A DNA stretch of 64,000 bases from Devosia sp. YIM 151766 (GCF_030285925.1 NZ_CP127251.1:186001-250000), one strand, 5' to 3'. Counted from the stretch's first letter, positions 1 through 9,312 are shown. Made by a program: numbers and translations. Notes: generated from the sequence alone by a model not told the origin.

Positions 1-2
1 CG

Positions 3-293
3 TCCGGTGCCGGGCCCGGGCGCATCTTCGCGCGCATCACCTTGCCGAGCGCCGTGCCCTATATCATCGTCGGCCTGCGCATCGGAGCGACGATCGGCCT
101 CATCAATACGGTTGTCGCCGAACTCTATACCGCCGTGAAGGGGCTGGGGGGCCTGCTTGCCGTCTATGGCAATACCTTCCGCATGGCGGAATATTTCGTC
201 ATCGTGCTGACGCTGGCGCTTATCGGCGTCCTCGTCACGGAAATCCTGCGATATGTCGAGCACCGCCTCGGCCGGTGGCGCGCCGTTTCATAG
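3..293 (+). CDS. ABC transporter permease, C-terminal part (truncated by window edge)
   Basis: The reading frame is open from the window edge to a TAG at 291-293, giving the last 96 residues of a BPD_transp_1-type inner-membrane permease. The piece begins in the EAA loop (G-x9-I-x-LP pattern near residues 6-17 of the fragment), which contacts the ATPase. At least two hydrophobic helices follow, ending in an Arg-rich cytoplasmic tail. The next genes encode an NMT1/SsuA-like binding protein and an ATPase, so this is the permease of a nitrate/sulfonate/taurine/pyrimidine-type importer. The substrate cannot be read from the sequence. Confidence 0.85.
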   Translation, partial: SGAGPGRIFARITLPSAVPYIIVGLRIGATIGLINTVVAELYTAVKGLGGLLAVYGNTFRMAEYFVIVLTLALIGVLVTEILRYVEHRLGRWRAVS

Positions 294-334
294 CAGCATA
301 AAGCTTCCCCGGCGGGGAAGCATCGGGGCAGAGC

Positions 335-1363
335 ATGACAGCATTATCCAGAACCATATTCGGCTTCATGGCCGCGGCGTCCCTCCTGCCGGTCTCGACC
401 GCCTTTGCCATGGCCGCGCCGTTCCGGCTGATTGTCACCCATCTGGAGCCGCCATTGGTGCCCAATTCGGTCATGGATCTGGCGGTCGAGCTCGGCTATT
501 TCGAGCGCGAAGGCGTCGATGTCGAATTGGTGCGGGTGCAGCAGACGCCATCGGCGCTTGCCGCGCTGCGGGCCGGCGAAGGCGAAATGGCCAATATCGG
601 CGTCGACGCGCTCTTGCTGCTGCGCGGCCAGGGCGTCACCGACCTCAAGGCCGTCACCTCGCCGAACAAATCCCTGCCATTCCTGATTGCCGCCAGCAGC
701 GAGCTGGCCAGTCCGGCCGATCTGGCCGGCCACAGTTTCGGCGTCGGCCGCGTCGGCAGCCTCGACCATTCGCTCAGCGCGAAAGTGCTCGAAGCCGCCG
801 GGGTGGATATGGATAGCCTCGACATTCTCACGCTCGGGCAGCCCAATGTCCGCGCCCAGGCACTGGCGGCCGGCCAGGTCGACGCCACCACCATCTCCAT
901 CGGCGTCTGGCTGGCGCTGCCGGACAAGGATGGGCTGGCCGTAATGATCGACCAGGCCGATTATTATGCGGCGGCTCCGGTGGTCAGCAAGGTCAATGTA
1001 GTTTCCGACCAGGTTCTGGCCGAGCGCGGCGACGAGGTCGAGAAGGTCGTGCGCGCCCTGATCAATATCTCGCGCGATTTCTCCGCCAATCCCGCCGCCT
1101 GGGCCGAGGCCATGGCGGCGCTGACCCCCAGCGTCTCCCCAGACGAACTCGCCGCCCTGGCGGACCGGTTCACGGGCACCTGGAGCGTCAATGGCGGCAT
1201 GAATGCGCAGGAGCTGCAATATACCCAGGATTGGCTGTACCGAACCGAGGATTTCGTTGGCGCGGCGCCGGTCCAGGTATCGGACTGGACGGATTTTTCC
1301 ATCGTCGACAAGGTGCTGGCCGAGATCGGCATCGATCCGAACGCGGATCAGCCAAGCCGATGA
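335..1363 (+). CDS. ABC transporter substrate-binding protein, NMT1/SsuA-like
   Basis: This 342-residue protein has an N-terminal signal peptide: a short basic start, a hydrophobic core, and Ala-x-Ala near residues 23-27. It is therefore a periplasmic solute-binding protein. The mature part has the two-lobe NMT1/THI5-like pattern, including a PNSVMDLAVELGYF-like stretch early and a DATT segment in the second lobe. The family binds sulfonates, nitrate, thiamine precursors and similar small ligands; the ligand here is unknown. It lies 41 bp after the permease, and its stop overlaps the ATPase start by 4 bp, so the three are one transport operon. Confidence 0.85.
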   Translation: MTALSRTIFGFMAAASLLPVSTAFAMAAPFRLIVTHLEPPLVPNSVMDLAVELGYFEREGVDVELVRVQQTPSALAALRAGEGEMANIGVDALLLLRGQGVTDLKAVTSPNKSLPFLIAASSELASPADLAGHSFGVGRVGSLDHSLSAKVLEAAGVDMDSLDILTLGQPNVRAQALAAGQVDATTISIGVWLALPDKDGLAVMIDQADYYAAAPVVSKVNVVSDQVLAERGDEVEKVVRALINISRDFSANPAAWAEAMAALTPSVSPDELAALADRFTGTWSVNGGMNAQELQYTQDWLYRTEDFVGAAPVQVSDWTDFSIVDKVLAEIGIDPNADQPSR

Positions 1364-2211
1364 ATGCTGCCGCACCCCCTTCCGGCGAAGCGGGCCAGGT
1401 CCCGCCGGCGATCGTCATCGACGCTGTCAGCAAATCCTTTCCCTCGGCGGGCGCCGGCACGCCGACCCTGGCCATCGAGGCTATGTCGCTTGCCGTGCAG
1501 CCGGAGGCCTTCGTGACGCTCCTGGGGCCTTCCGGCTGCGGCAAGACCACGGTGCTCCGGCTGGTGGATGGCCTGATCCCGCCCGATGCCGGGTCCATCT
1601 CGGTCTTTGGCGGCAGGCCCCGTCCGGGGCCGGATGTGGGATTCGTCTTCCAGTCGTTCCGGCTGATCCCATGGGCCAGCGTCATCGACAATGTCGAATT
1701 TGCGCTGCTCAGCCTGCCCTTGTCCCGCGCCGAACGCCGGGAGCGCGCCAGCCATCACTTGGATCTGGTCGGCCTGTCGCGCGTGGCCAGGGCCTATCCG
1801 GGCGAATTATCCGGCGGCATGAAGCAGCGTGTGGCACTGGCCCGTGCCTTCGCCACCGAGCCGCGGCTCCTGCTGATGGACGAGCCTTTTGCCAGCATCG
1901 ATGCGCAGACGCGCGAACTGATGCAGCTTGAATTGATGCGCCTATGGAGCCGCCGGCGCTCGGTGGCGCTGTTCGTAACCCATAGCGTCGACGAGGCCAT
2001 TGTCTTGTCCGACACGATCGTGCTGATGAGCCCGCGCCCCGGTCGGGTGGTCGAAGTCGTCGAGGTCGGGCTCGAGCGTCCGCGCTGGGCCTATGACGTC
2101 CGCGCCGGCAAGCGTTATGCGGAATTGCGCAGCTATCTCTCGCAGCGCCTGCGTGAATTGGTCCTGGCCGATCCCGCTTCCGAATTTTTCGGGCGTGATA
2201 TCATCTCCTAA
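1360..2211 (+). CDS. ABC transporter ATP-binding protein (SsuB/TauB type)
   Basis: This 283-residue cytoplasmic ATPase energises the upstream importer. Walker A GPSGCGKTT is at residues 56-64, the Q-loop Gln is near 98, the signature LSGGM at 150-154, Walker B LLLMDEP at 170-176 and the switch His near 208. I chose the ATG at 1360 because it makes an ATGA overlap with the binding-protein stop. A longer frame from 1231 would run inside that gene and lacks family similarity. The short tail after the nucleotide domain is normal for this subfamily. Confidence 0.9.
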   Translation: MNAAAPPSGEAGQVPPAIVIDAVSKSFPSAGAGTPTLAIEAMSLAVQPEAFVTLLGPSGCGKTTVLRLVDGLIPPDAGSISVFGGRPRPGPDVGFVFQSFRLIPWASVIDNVEFALLSLPLSRAERRERASHHLDLVGLSRVARAYPGELSGGMKQRVALARAFATEPRLLLMDEPFASIDAQTRELMQLELMRLWSRRRSVALFVTHSVDEAIVLSDTIVLMSPRPGRVVEVVEVGLERPRWAYDVRAGKRYAELRSYLSQRLRELVLADPASEFFGRDIIS

Positions 2212-2271
2212 GACCGTCTCGGCCGCCCGGCCCGGACGTCGCCAAAAAAGCAAGATCAGGAACCAGAAAGA

Positions 2272-3018
2272 ATGAATGCAATTGATTTGAACGGCCAGGT
2301 CGCAGTGGTGACCGGCGGCGCCCAGGGACTGGGATTCGCCATAGCCCAGCGCCTTCTGGCATCGGGCGCCAAGGTCAGTCTGTGGGATCGCGATAGCGAC
2401 GCCCTGGCCATGGCAATTGCGGCTTTGGGCGACGGCGCGTCGAGCAAGACCGTCGATATCGCCGATCTTGCCGGCCTCACCCAGGCGCATGCCGAGGTGG
2501 AAGCCGAAACGGGACCGGTCTCAATCCTGGTCAATTCGGCGGGCATTGCCGGCAGCAATGTGTCGCTGGAAGAATACGATCCCGAGGAATGGCGCAAAGT
2601 GGTCGAGATCAATCTCAACGGCACTTTCTACGTCAACAAGGTGGTGGTTCCGACGATGAAGGCCCGTAATTACGGCCGCATCGTCAATATCTCCTCGGTG
2701 GCCGGCAAGGAAGGCAATCCAAACCTGTCCGCCTATTCCGCCGCCAAGGCCGGGGTGATCGGGCTCACCAAGTCCCTGGGCAAAGAGCTGGCCAAATATG
2801 ACATTGCCGTCAATGCCATCACGCCCGCCACCGCCAAGACCCGCATTCTCGATTCCCTCACCGAGGAATTCATCCAGTACATGCTGGTGCGCATCCCGCG
2901 CGGCCGCTTCCTCGAAGTCGACGAGGCTGCGGCCATGGTGGCCTGGCTGGTCAGCAAGGACAATAGCTTCACCACCGCGTCGGTGTTCGACCTGTCCGGC
3001 GGACGCACGACATATTAG
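2272..3018 (+). CDS. SDR-family NAD(P)-dependent dehydrogenase
   Basis: This is a 248-residue classical short-chain dehydrogenase. The cofactor motif TGGAQGLG is at residues 14-21, NSAG at 88-91, and the catalytic Ser142, Tyr155 and Lys159 have standard spacing. It resembles FabG and sugar-acid dehydrogenases. The C-terminus (DLSGGR) is typical of FabG-like sequences. It starts 60 bp after the ABC ATPase in the same direction, so it may oxidise the imported compound or a product of it, but the substrate is not evident. Confidence 0.85.
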   Translation: MNAIDLNGQVAVVTGGAQGLGFAIAQRLLASGAKVSLWDRDSDALAMAIAALGDGASSKTVDIADLAGLTQAHAEVEAETGPVSILVNSAGIAGSNVSLEEYDPEEWRKVVEINLNGTFYVNKVVVPTMKARNYGRIVNISSVAGKEGNPNLSAYSAAKAGVIGLTKSLGKELAKYDIAVNAITPATAKTRILDSLTEEFIQYMLVRIPRGRFLEVDEAAAMVAWLVSKDNSFTTASVFDLSGGRTTY

Positions 3019-3037
3019 CCATGCAATAATCCACGCC

Positions 3038-3102
3038 CGCTCGACGTAAAGGCTATCCTGTCGCCCTCGTCCTTTGAGGGGGCCGGACCGATACGTCGAG
3101 CG
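3038..3102. repeat. Nested inverted repeat before panB
   Basis: An 11-bp arm CGCTCGACGTA (3038-3048) is matched perfectly by TACGTCGAGCG (3092-3102). The spacer holds a second, shorter hairpin (CCCTC/GAGGG around 3065-3080). There is no T-run after the outer arm. It lies between the SDR stop and panB and could act as a transcript-end or leader structure. Confidence 0.5.
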
Positions 3103-3199
3103 CATAGCACCAATGAAGGGCTGGCGCGGCGCGGTGTGATGCCCTATCTCCCCGGCAAGAGCCGGGCGCTGTCGGACCCGGCGGGTTGGAGGACTTGCA

Positions 3200-4018
3200 A
3201 TGTCGGCCCACACCCCCACCAGGCGTCTCACCATCCGCGACATCGCCGCCATGCGGCAGCGCGGCGAAGCCATCGCCATGCTCACCGCCTATGACGCCAC
3301 CATGGCCAGGCTGGTCGAAATGGCCGGGACGGACATGATCCTGATCGGCGACAGCCTCGGCAATGTGGTGCTGGGACACGAAACCACCCTGCCGGTGACG
3401 CTGGACGACATGATCCGGCATGCCGCGGCGGTAAAGCGCGGCTCGTCGCGGGCCTTGCTGGTCTGCGACCTGCCCTTCGGCTCGGTTTCCGGTCCGGATG
3501 CGGCGCTGGCCAATGCCGTCCGGGTGATGAAGGAAACCGGCGTCGAGGCCGTGAAGGTCGAAGGCGGATTGGTCATGGTGCCGGTCGTCGAGCGGCTGGT
3601 GGCCCATGGCATCGCCGTGATCGCCCATATCGGCTTGACGCCGCAAGCGGTGCACCAGATGGGCGGCTATTACATGCATGGCAAGGACGAGGCCTCGGCG
3701 GCGCGCTTGCGCCAGGAGGCCAAGGCGCTGGAAGCGGCGGGCGCCTTCGCCATCGTGCTCGAATGCGTGACCCCCGCCCTGGCGGCCGAGATCACGCACG
3801 CGCTGACCATTCCCACTATCGGCATCGGCTCGGGCAAGGATTGCGCCGGCCAGGTGCTGGTGATCAACGACCTGATCGGGCTCAATACCAGCCCGCCGCC
3901 GAGTTTTGCCAAGCCGCGCGCCGATGTCGCCGCGATCATCCGGGCGGCAGTGGGCGATTATGTCGCCGAAACCAAGGCGGAGCGGCAACCGATCCCGCTG
4001 CCGCGACGGGCCGAATAA
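3200..4018 (+). CDS. panB: 3-methyl-2-oxobutanoate hydroxymethyltransferase
   Basis: PanB transfers a hydroxymethyl group from 5,10-methylene-THF to 2-oxoisovalerate, giving ketopantoate, the first step of pantothenate synthesis. The 272-residue length is standard. The family metal and catalytic residues are visible: Asp51 in IGDS, Asp90 in VCDLPF, Glu121 in KVEGG and Glu188 in VLEC. GIGSG follows later. A GGAGG ribosome site lies about 8 bp before the ATG. The TAA overlaps the coaBC ATG by one base, so the pantothenate and coenzyme A genes are translationally coupled. Confidence 0.96.
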   Translation: MSAHTPTRRLTIRDIAAMRQRGEAIAMLTAYDATMARLVEMAGTDMILIGDSLGNVVLGHETTLPVTLDDMIRHAAAVKRGSSRALLVCDLPFGSVSGPDAALANAVRVMKETGVEAVKVEGGLVMVPVVERLVAHGIAVIAHIGLTPQAVHQMGGYYMHGKDEASAARLRQEAKALEAAGAFAIVLECVTPALAAEITHALTIPTIGIGSGKDCAGQVLVINDLIGLNTSPPPSFAKPRADVAAIIRAAVGDYVAETKAERQPIPLPRRAE

Positions 4019-5226
4019 TGGCCAATATCCTCATTGCCGTTTCGGGGTCGATCTCGGCCTATAAGATCGCCGATCTGGTGTCCGAACTCGGCAAGGCCGG
4101 GCATCAGGCGCAATGCCTGCTGACCGCAAGCGCCAGGGAATTCGTCAGTCCGCTGGTATTGGAAACCCTGAGCGGACGGCCGGCGCGCTCGGAAATATTC
4201 GGGCCCGATGTCTCGGGCACCGAGCATATCGAGCTGGCGCGCTGGGCGGATTTGCTGGTTTTTGCCCCGGCCAGCGCCAATATGCTGGCGCGGCTGGCAC
4301 TGGGCCTGGCCGACGATCTGCCATCCACCGTCGCCCTGGCCAGCGAAGCGCCAATGTTGATCGCGCCGGCGATGAATACGGTGATGTGGGAAAAACCCAT
4401 TGTGCAGCAACATCTTGCGACCCTGGTGCAGCGCGGCGCGCAGGTGGTGCAGCCGGCATCGGGCCTGCTGGCCTGTGGTGAAATCGGCATGGGCAAGCTG
4501 GCCCCAATCGCCGAAATCCTGACGGCGATCGAGCGGGCGATCACGCCGGCGAAACCAGACCTTGCGGGGCAGCGCATTCTCATCACCGCCGGGCCGACGA
4601 CGACGGCCATCGACGCGGTGCGTTATATCACCAATCATTCGACCGGCCGGATGGGCGCGGCCATGGCAGAGGAAGCGCTGCGGCGCGGGGCCGTGGTCGA
4701 TTACATATTGGGCACCGACAAGGGCGTGGTGCGGCCGGTGGCGCCGCGCGGGGCCGAGGGCCGGCTTAAGCTGGTCGAAGTGCGGACAGCCGAGGAGATG
4801 GCGGCGGCAGCGCTGGAAAAACTGCCGCTGGTTCAAGGAATTGTGGCGACGGCGGCGGTGATGGATTATGCGGTCGCCGCGCCCTCGGCGAGCAAGCTGA
4901 AGCGGGCTTCGGAAGCCATCGCGCTCGATCTCGTGCCGTCCGTGGATGTGCTGGGCAGCTTGCGGAAAGCGGCGAAAGGCCAATGGTTCCTGGGCTTTGC
5001 CGCCGAGACCGACGATGTCGAGGCGCATGGCAAGGGCAAGCTGGAAGCCAAGGGGCTGGATTTTCTCTTTGCCAATGAAGTGGCCAGGCTGGGCAGTGCG
5101 GGGCAGACGGGATTTGCCGTGAACACCAATGCCGGATTGCTGTTCTCGGCCAGGGGCGAGCGGCATGAACTGGCGCTGGGCAGCAAGGCCGAGATTGCCC
5201 GGCAAATCTGGGACCTGATTGCATGA
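4018..5226 (+). CDS. coaBC: Bifunctional phosphopantothenoylcysteine decarboxylase / phosphopantothenate-cysteine ligase
   Basis: CoaBC (Dfp) makes 4'-phosphopantetheine from phosphopantothenate in two steps. The 402-residue protein has an N-terminal flavoprotein CoaC domain (about 1-180) with active-site His70, the PAMN motif at 117-120 and Cys153 in LACGEIGMGK. The C-terminal CoaB domain (about 185-402) has AGPT at 191-194 and NHSTGRMG at 206-213. The start at 4018 overlaps the panB stop by one base. Its 3' end overlaps panC by 4 bp, which places a coenzyme A gene inside a panB-panC operon. Confidence 0.95.
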   Translation: MANILIAVSGSISAYKIADLVSELGKAGHQAQCLLTASAREFVSPLVLETLSGRPARSEIFGPDVSGTEHIELARWADLLVFAPASANMLARLALGLADDLPSTVALASEAPMLIAPAMNTVMWEKPIVQQHLATLVQRGAQVVQPASGLLACGEIGMGKLAPIAEILTAIERAITPAKPDLAGQRILITAGPTTTAIDAVRYITNHSTGRMGAAMAEEALRRGAVVDYILGTDKGVVRPVAPRGAEGRLKLVEVRTAEEMAAAALEKLPLVQGIVATAAVMDYAVAAPSASKLKRASEAIALDLVPSVDVLGSLRKAAKGQWFLGFAAETDDVEAHGKGKLEAKGLDFLFANEVARLGSAGQTGFAVNTNAGLLFSARGERHELALGSKAEIARQIWDLIA

Positions 5227-6107
5227 CTTTGATTTTAAAGGACAAAGCGGCGCTGCGGGCCTGGCGCGCGGCTTTGCCGGCGGGACAGAAACTGGCTTTC
5301 GTGGCGACCATGGGGGCGCTGCATGCCGGGCATGTCAGCCTGATGGAACAGGCGCGGCAGGCGGCGGACCTGGTGATCGTTTCGATCTTCGTCAACCCGC
5401 TGCAATTCGGGCCGAACGAGGATTTGTCGCGCTATCCGCGACCGCTCGAGGCCGATCTGGCGCGGCTCGAAGCGGCGGGGGTGGATGCGCTTTTCCTGCC
5501 TTCGGTGGCGGACATGTATCCCGAAGGCGCGTCGACTTTCGTTGATGAATCAATGGTTTCGCTGCCATTGTGCGGGGCGGAGCGGCCCGGGCATTTTCGC
5601 GGCGTGGCGACGGTGGTGCTGAAGCTGTTCAATCTCGTGCAGCCGCATGTGGCGCTGTTCGGGCAGAAGGATGCGCAGCAATGTGCGGTCATCGAGCGCA
5701 TGGTGCGGGACCTCGACGTGCCGGTGGAAATCCGGCGCGGCGCCATCGTGCGCGAGGCCGATGGCCTGGCGCTGAGCTCGCGGAATATCTATCTGTCGCC
5801 CGCGGACCGGGCCGAGGCGCCGCTTATTTATCAAAGCCTTAGAGCGGTCGAGGCGGCTTATCGGGCGGGCGAGCACGATGCGGAAAAGCTGGCCGCGCTG
5901 GGGCTGGCGGAGCTGGCGAAGTCGGAGCGGATCGTGCCGCAATATTGGGAAGTGCGGGACCCCGAAAGCCTTGGCGTCATCGCCAAGGTGGGATCGCGCG
6001 GGGCGCTGCTGGCGGTCGCGGCGCAATTGGGGACGACCAGACTTATCGACAATCTTTTGCTTGTCCCGGCCATTGCCGCATCGGCGGATCGGTTAGCAGA
6101 CTGTTAA
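5223..6107 (+). CDS. panC: Pantothenate synthetase (pantoate-beta-alanine ligase)
   Basis: PanC joins pantoate and beta-alanine with ATP in the cytoplasm. The 294-residue protein has the HxGH-type motif HAGH at 34-37 in MGALHAGH, the FVNPLQFGPNED segment at 56-67, and LSSRN in the KMSKS region. The ATG at 5223 forms an ATGA overlap with the coaBC stop. The gene meets the minus-strand YCII gene tail to tail, 3 bp apart. Confidence 0.95.
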   Translation: MTLILKDKAALRAWRAALPAGQKLAFVATMGALHAGHVSLMEQARQAADLVIVSIFVNPLQFGPNEDLSRYPRPLEADLARLEAAGVDALFLPSVADMYPEGASTFVDESMVSLPLCGAERPGHFRGVATVVLKLFNLVQPHVALFGQKDAQQCAVIERMVRDLDVPVEIRRGAIVREADGLALSSRNIYLSPADRAEAPLIYQSLRAVEAAYRAGEHDAEKLAALGLAELAKSERIVPQYWEVRDPESLGVIAKVGSRGALLAVAAQLGTTRLIDNLLLVPAIAASADRLADC

Positions 6108-6110
6108 CCT

Positions 6111-6488
6111 TCAGGCTGACGCCAGCTTGTTATCGCCAAAATAACGCAGCGGTCTGATCTCATAGGAGCCAGTGCCCGGATTGGCGACGGCCAATTGCTT
6201 GGCAAACTCCATCGCCTCATCCATCGAGTCGCAATCGGCGACATAGAAGCCGAGAAATTGTTCCTTGGTCTCGGCAAAGGGGCCATCGACGATGACGGGA
6301 TCGCCGGAGGACTTTTTCAGCGTCCGCGCCTCGTCGGTATTCCACAGCCGGACGACCGGGCCGAGCTTGCCCCTGGCGCTCATGCCGGCCTGGACCGCGC
6401 CGAGTCGCTCCATGCAGGCGGCGTCTTCCTCCTCGGTCCAGCGGGACACTTCGTTCTCGTCATTATAGCACAGGATTGCATAGAGCAT
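6111..6488 (-). CDS. YCII-domain (DGPF) protein
   Basis: This is a 125-residue small alpha/beta protein of the YCII/DGPF family, with the defining VDGPFAETKE stretch near residues 66-75. Relatives often sit beside ECF sigma factors and their biochemical role is poorly known; none is encoded next to this one. Two ATGs lie six bases apart. The second (6488) is preferred because a GAGGAG ribosome site stands six bases before it but directly abuts the first. It converges with panC. Confidence 0.8.
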   Translation of the reverse strand: MLYAILCYNDENEVSRWTEEEDAACMERLGAVQAGMSARGKLGPVVRLWNTDEARTLKKSSGDPVIVDGPFAETKEQFLGFYVADCDSMDEAMEFAKQLAVANPGTGSYEIRPLRYFGDNKLASA

Positions 6489-6531
6489 GGGCATCTCCTC
6501 TTCTGGGCAGACTATGTGACCGGATCGCGCT

Positions 6532-7416
6532 TCAGGCAATCGGCGGTGATTGGCGGCGGGCAATCGTGATCGTGGCGCCGATCGAGGCGGCGATGATGGC
6601 GGCAATGCCGGCGAGCTGGGCCGGCGCCAGGACTTCGTGCAGGATAACGAGGCCCGACAGCGCGGCCAAGGCGGGCTGGCCGCTCATCAATATGCCGAAA
6701 AGGCGCGCCGGGATATGGGGCAGGGCGACCATGTCGAGCGCATAGGGAATGGCGCTGGAGAGCAGGGCGACGGCGAGGCCCAGCGGCAGGATGGCCGGAT
6801 CGAGCAGGGCGGCGCCGGCGCTGGCGGCGCCGAAGGGCAGGGCGATGATAGCCGCCGTGGCGACGCCGAGGGCGGCGATATGCGGGCCGCCGCCGGTGCC
6901 GGCGCGCTGGCCGAAAATGATATAGCCGGCCCAGCAGGCGCCGGCACACAGGGCGAAGACCACGCCGATGGCAGAAATGTCCCCCTGCGTGTCGCCCCAG
7001 GGCAGGAGCAGGCCGAAGCCGGCCAGCGCCAGCACGATCCACAGGAAATCGAGCGGCTTGCGGGCCCCGAACAGGGCGACGGCCAGCGGGCCGGTAAATT
7101 CGAGGGCCACGGCGATGCCGAGCGGGATATGTTCGAGCGCGGCGTAGAAGAACAGGTTCATCGCCCCCATGGCGCCGCCATAGAGCAGAACGGCGCGCCA
7201 GTGCCGGCGGTCGAGCCGGTGGCGCCAGGGCCGGAAGACGGCGACCAGGACGAAAGCGGCCAGTGTCAGGCGCAGCGCCGTGGCGCCATTGGCGCCGACC
7301 AGCGGAAACAGCATTTTGGCGAAGCTGGCCCCGGTCTGGGTGAAGGCCATGCCGAGGGTGACGAGAAGGACGGGAAAAACGACGGAATCTGGCCGCACGG
7401 AACCGGCTTTCAGCAA
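6532..7416 (-). CDS. rhtA: EamA-family exporter, RhtA-like
   Basis: This 294-residue inner-membrane protein has about ten hydrophobic helices in two EamA repeats. Landmarks match the E. coli threonine/homoserine exporter RhtA: KMLFPLVGANGATALRL early, PLGIAVALEFTGPLAVAL in the middle and a GAGACWAGYIIFGQRAG block. Substrate assignment to threonine/homoserine is by similarity only. The frame begins at TTG (7416), with a weak GGGG seven bases upstream; an in-frame GTG at 7398 is an alternative. The 43-bp gap to the YCII gene suggests possible co-transcription. Confidence 0.8.
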   Translation of the reverse strand: MLKAGSVRPDSVVFPVLLVTLGMAFTQTGASFAKMLFPLVGANGATALRLTLAAFVLVAVFRPWRHRLDRRHWRAVLLYGGAMGAMNLFFYAALEHIPLGIAVALEFTGPLAVALFGARKPLDFLWIVLALAGFGLLLPWGDTQGDISAIGVVFALCAGACWAGYIIFGQRAGTGGGPHIAALGVATAAIIALPFGAASAGAALLDPAILPLGLAVALLSSAIPYALDMVALPHIPARLFGILMSGQPALAALSGLVILHEVLAPAQLAGIAAIIAASIGATITIARRQSPPIA

Positions 7417-7430
7417 TGATGTGCCCCGGG

Positions 7431-7445
7431 TTTAACAGGGTTAAA
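7431..7445. promoter_or_regulatory. Palindrome TTTAAC-AGG-GTTAAA between divergent genes
   Basis: A perfect 6-bp inverted repeat with a 3-bp spacer lies 15 bp from the rhtA start and 129 bp before the aldo/keto reductase. It could be an operator for either gene. No regulator is encoded beside it. Confidence 0.35.
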
Positions 7446-7574
7446 GCGCCGCGTCATTGGGGCTGTCAGCGACCTCGTGGTTCGACAAGCGCGGTCTATC
7501 GACAGCCCAGGATGAGATTGACCCGCTCCCGCGAACGCTTTAGCCCTTGGGCGCCGGAACAAAGGAGGAATCTC

Positions 7575-8636
7575 ATGGAATATCGTCAGCTCGGCCGTTC
7601 GGGGCTCAAGGTCTCGGTCCTGACCATGGGAACCATGACGTTTGGCGGCAGCGAGAAGATCGGCAATACCGATCTGGCCGGGGCCAGCCGGCAGGTGGAT
7701 ATGTGCCTGGAAGCCGGGATCAATCTCTATGACAGCGCCAATGTCTATAATGCAGGGGTTTCCGAAGAAATCCTGGGCGCGGTGCTGGCCGAGAACGGGC
7801 GGCGGCAGCGGGCGCTGATCGCCACCAAGGTGCGGTTCAAGATGGGGGACGGGCCGAACGAGATCGGGCTGTCGCGCCACCACATCATGCAGCAGGCCGA
7901 GGCCAGCCTGAAACGGCTCAAGACCGATGTCATCGATCTCTATCAGGTGCATGAATGGGACGGGCTGACGCCTATCGAGGAAACGATGGAGGCGCTCGAC
8001 GCCTTGGTGCGGCAGGGCAAGGTGCGCTATATCGGCTGCTCGAATTATTCGGGCTGGCATATCAGCAAGGCGCTGATGGCTGCCGACCGGCGCCATGCGG
8101 CGCGCTTCGTTTCCCAGCAGATTCACTATTCGCTGCATAGTCGCGACGCCGAATATGAGCTGGTGCCGATTTCCCAGGACCAGGGGCTGGGCATCCTGGT
8201 GTGGTCGCCGCTGGCCGGCGGGCTGCTCTCGGGCAAATATCGCCGCGATGGCGGGCCGGAAAGCGGACGGCATGTCGGCGGGTTCCGCGAGCCGCCGGTC
8301 TATGACCGGGAAAAGCTCTATGACGTCATCGACACCATTGTCGCCATCGCCGAAACGCGCGGCGTCTCGGGGGCGCAGGTGGCGCTGAGCTGGCTCCTGG
8401 GGCGGCCGGGCGTCACCTCGGTGATTATCGGCGGGCGCAATGAAAGCCAGTTCGCCGACAATATCGCGGCGGCGCAGTTCGCGCTCAGCGCCGAGGAGCG
8501 GGCGCGGCTCGACGCCGTCAGCCGGCCGCCGCTGCTCTATCCCTATTGGCACCAATCGTTCACGGCGCAGGATCGGCTGAGCCGGATCGATCTCGATCTC
8601 ATCGGACCCTATGCGGAGGAATTCAAGCGTGGCTGA
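7575..8636 (+). CDS. Aldo/keto reductase
   Basis: This is a 353-residue TIM-barrel NADPH oxidoreductase. The catalytic tetrad is Asp53, Tyr58, Lys85 and His126 (in QVHEWD). The C-terminal SWLLGRPGV and SVIIGGRN segments form the cofactor site. It resembles YajO/general-stress-protein-69 types that reduce assorted aldehydes. The ATG at 7575 is set by a strong AAAGGAGG eight bases upstream; a longer frame from 7416 crosses the promoter region. Its end overlaps the next gene by 8 bp, so the two are coupled. Confidence 0.9.
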   Translation: MEYRQLGRSGLKVSVLTMGTMTFGGSEKIGNTDLAGASRQVDMCLEAGINLYDSANVYNAGVSEEILGAVLAENGRRQRALIATKVRFKMGDGPNEIGLSRHHIMQQAEASLKRLKTDVIDLYQVHEWDGLTPIEETMEALDALVRQGKVRYIGCSNYSGWHISKALMAADRRHAARFVSQQIHYSLHSRDAEYELVPISQDQGLGILVWSPLAGGLLSGKYRRDGGPESGRHVGGFREPPVYDREKLYDVIDTIVAIAETRGVSGAQVALSWLLGRPGVTSVIIGGRNESQFADNIAAAQFALSAEERARLDAVSRPPLLYPYWHQSFTAQDRLSRIDLDLIGPYAEEFKRG

Positions 8637-9312
8637 TCTGGTTATTCCCGGGCCGCGGCCCGTGCTGGTGCCGGTGCGCGGCGGCGGTTTCTTTCCGGTG
8701 CGGCGCATCTATTGCGTCGGGCGGAATTATGAAGAGCATATCCGGGAAATGGGCAATGACGTGCGCGAGCCGCCATTCTTCTTCGACAAGCCCGCCGATG
8801 CGATCGTCATCGGCGGCGCGCCGATGGCCTATCCGCCCGAAACCGCCGACCTGCATCATGAAATCGAGCTGGTGGTGGCCATCGGCCGGGACGGCAGCGA
8901 CATTGAAGCAGCGGCGGCGCCGGACCATGTGTTCGGCTATGGCGCCGGCCTCGACATGACACGGCGCGACTTGCAGGCCCAGGCCAAGAAGGCCGGGCGG
9001 CCCTGGACCTTTGCCAAGGGCTTCGATCAATCGGCGCCGCTGGGGGAATTAGCGCGCGCCAGCGAGATCGGGCATCCGGAAAAAGGCGCGATCACGCTTG
9101 CGGTCAATGGCGTGGAAAGGCAGCGCGGCGACCTGGCCGACCAGATCTGGACGGTTAAGGAAACCATCGCCTTTCTCAGCCGCTTCGTGGCGCTCAAGGC
9201 CGGCGACCTGATCATGACCGGCACGCCGGCCGGCGTCGGCGCGGTGGTGCGCGGCGACGTGTTGGAGGGCCGGATCGACAATGTCGGAACGGTCTCGACG
9301 GTCATCGCCTGA
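8629..9312 (+). CDS. Fumarylacetoacetate hydrolase-family protein (acylpyruvase/fumarylpyruvate-hydrolase type)
   Basis: This 227-residue single-domain FAH protein has CVGRNYEEH near residues 29-36, metal-ligand glutamates in [11 protein letters not shown] (Glu78, Glu80), and a closing MTGTPAGVG. The family hydrolyses acylpyruvates or decarboxylates oxaloacetate with Mg or Mn. I prefer the GTG at 8629, preceded by GGAGGA nine bases away, over ATG 8611, which lies deep inside the aldo/keto reductase and leaves no ribosome site. The stop overlaps the helicase start by one base. Confidence 0.85.
   Translation: MADLVIPGPRPVLVPVRGGGFFPVRRIYCVGRNYEEHIREMGNDVREPPFFFDKPADAIVIGGAPMAYPPETADLHHEIELVVAIGRDGSDIEAAAAPDHVFGYGAGLDMTRRDLQAQAKKAGRPWTFAKGFDQSAPLGELARASEIGHPEKGAITLAVNGVERQRGDLADQIWTVKETIAFLSRFVALKAGDLIMTGTPAGVGAVVRGDVLEGRIDNVGTVSTVIA

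Noticed and set aside
6091..6110. GGTTAGCAGACTGTTAACC as a CtrA site
   Set aside because: It has TTAG-N7-TTAA spacing but covers the panC stop codon between convergent genes, so a promoter role is unlikely.
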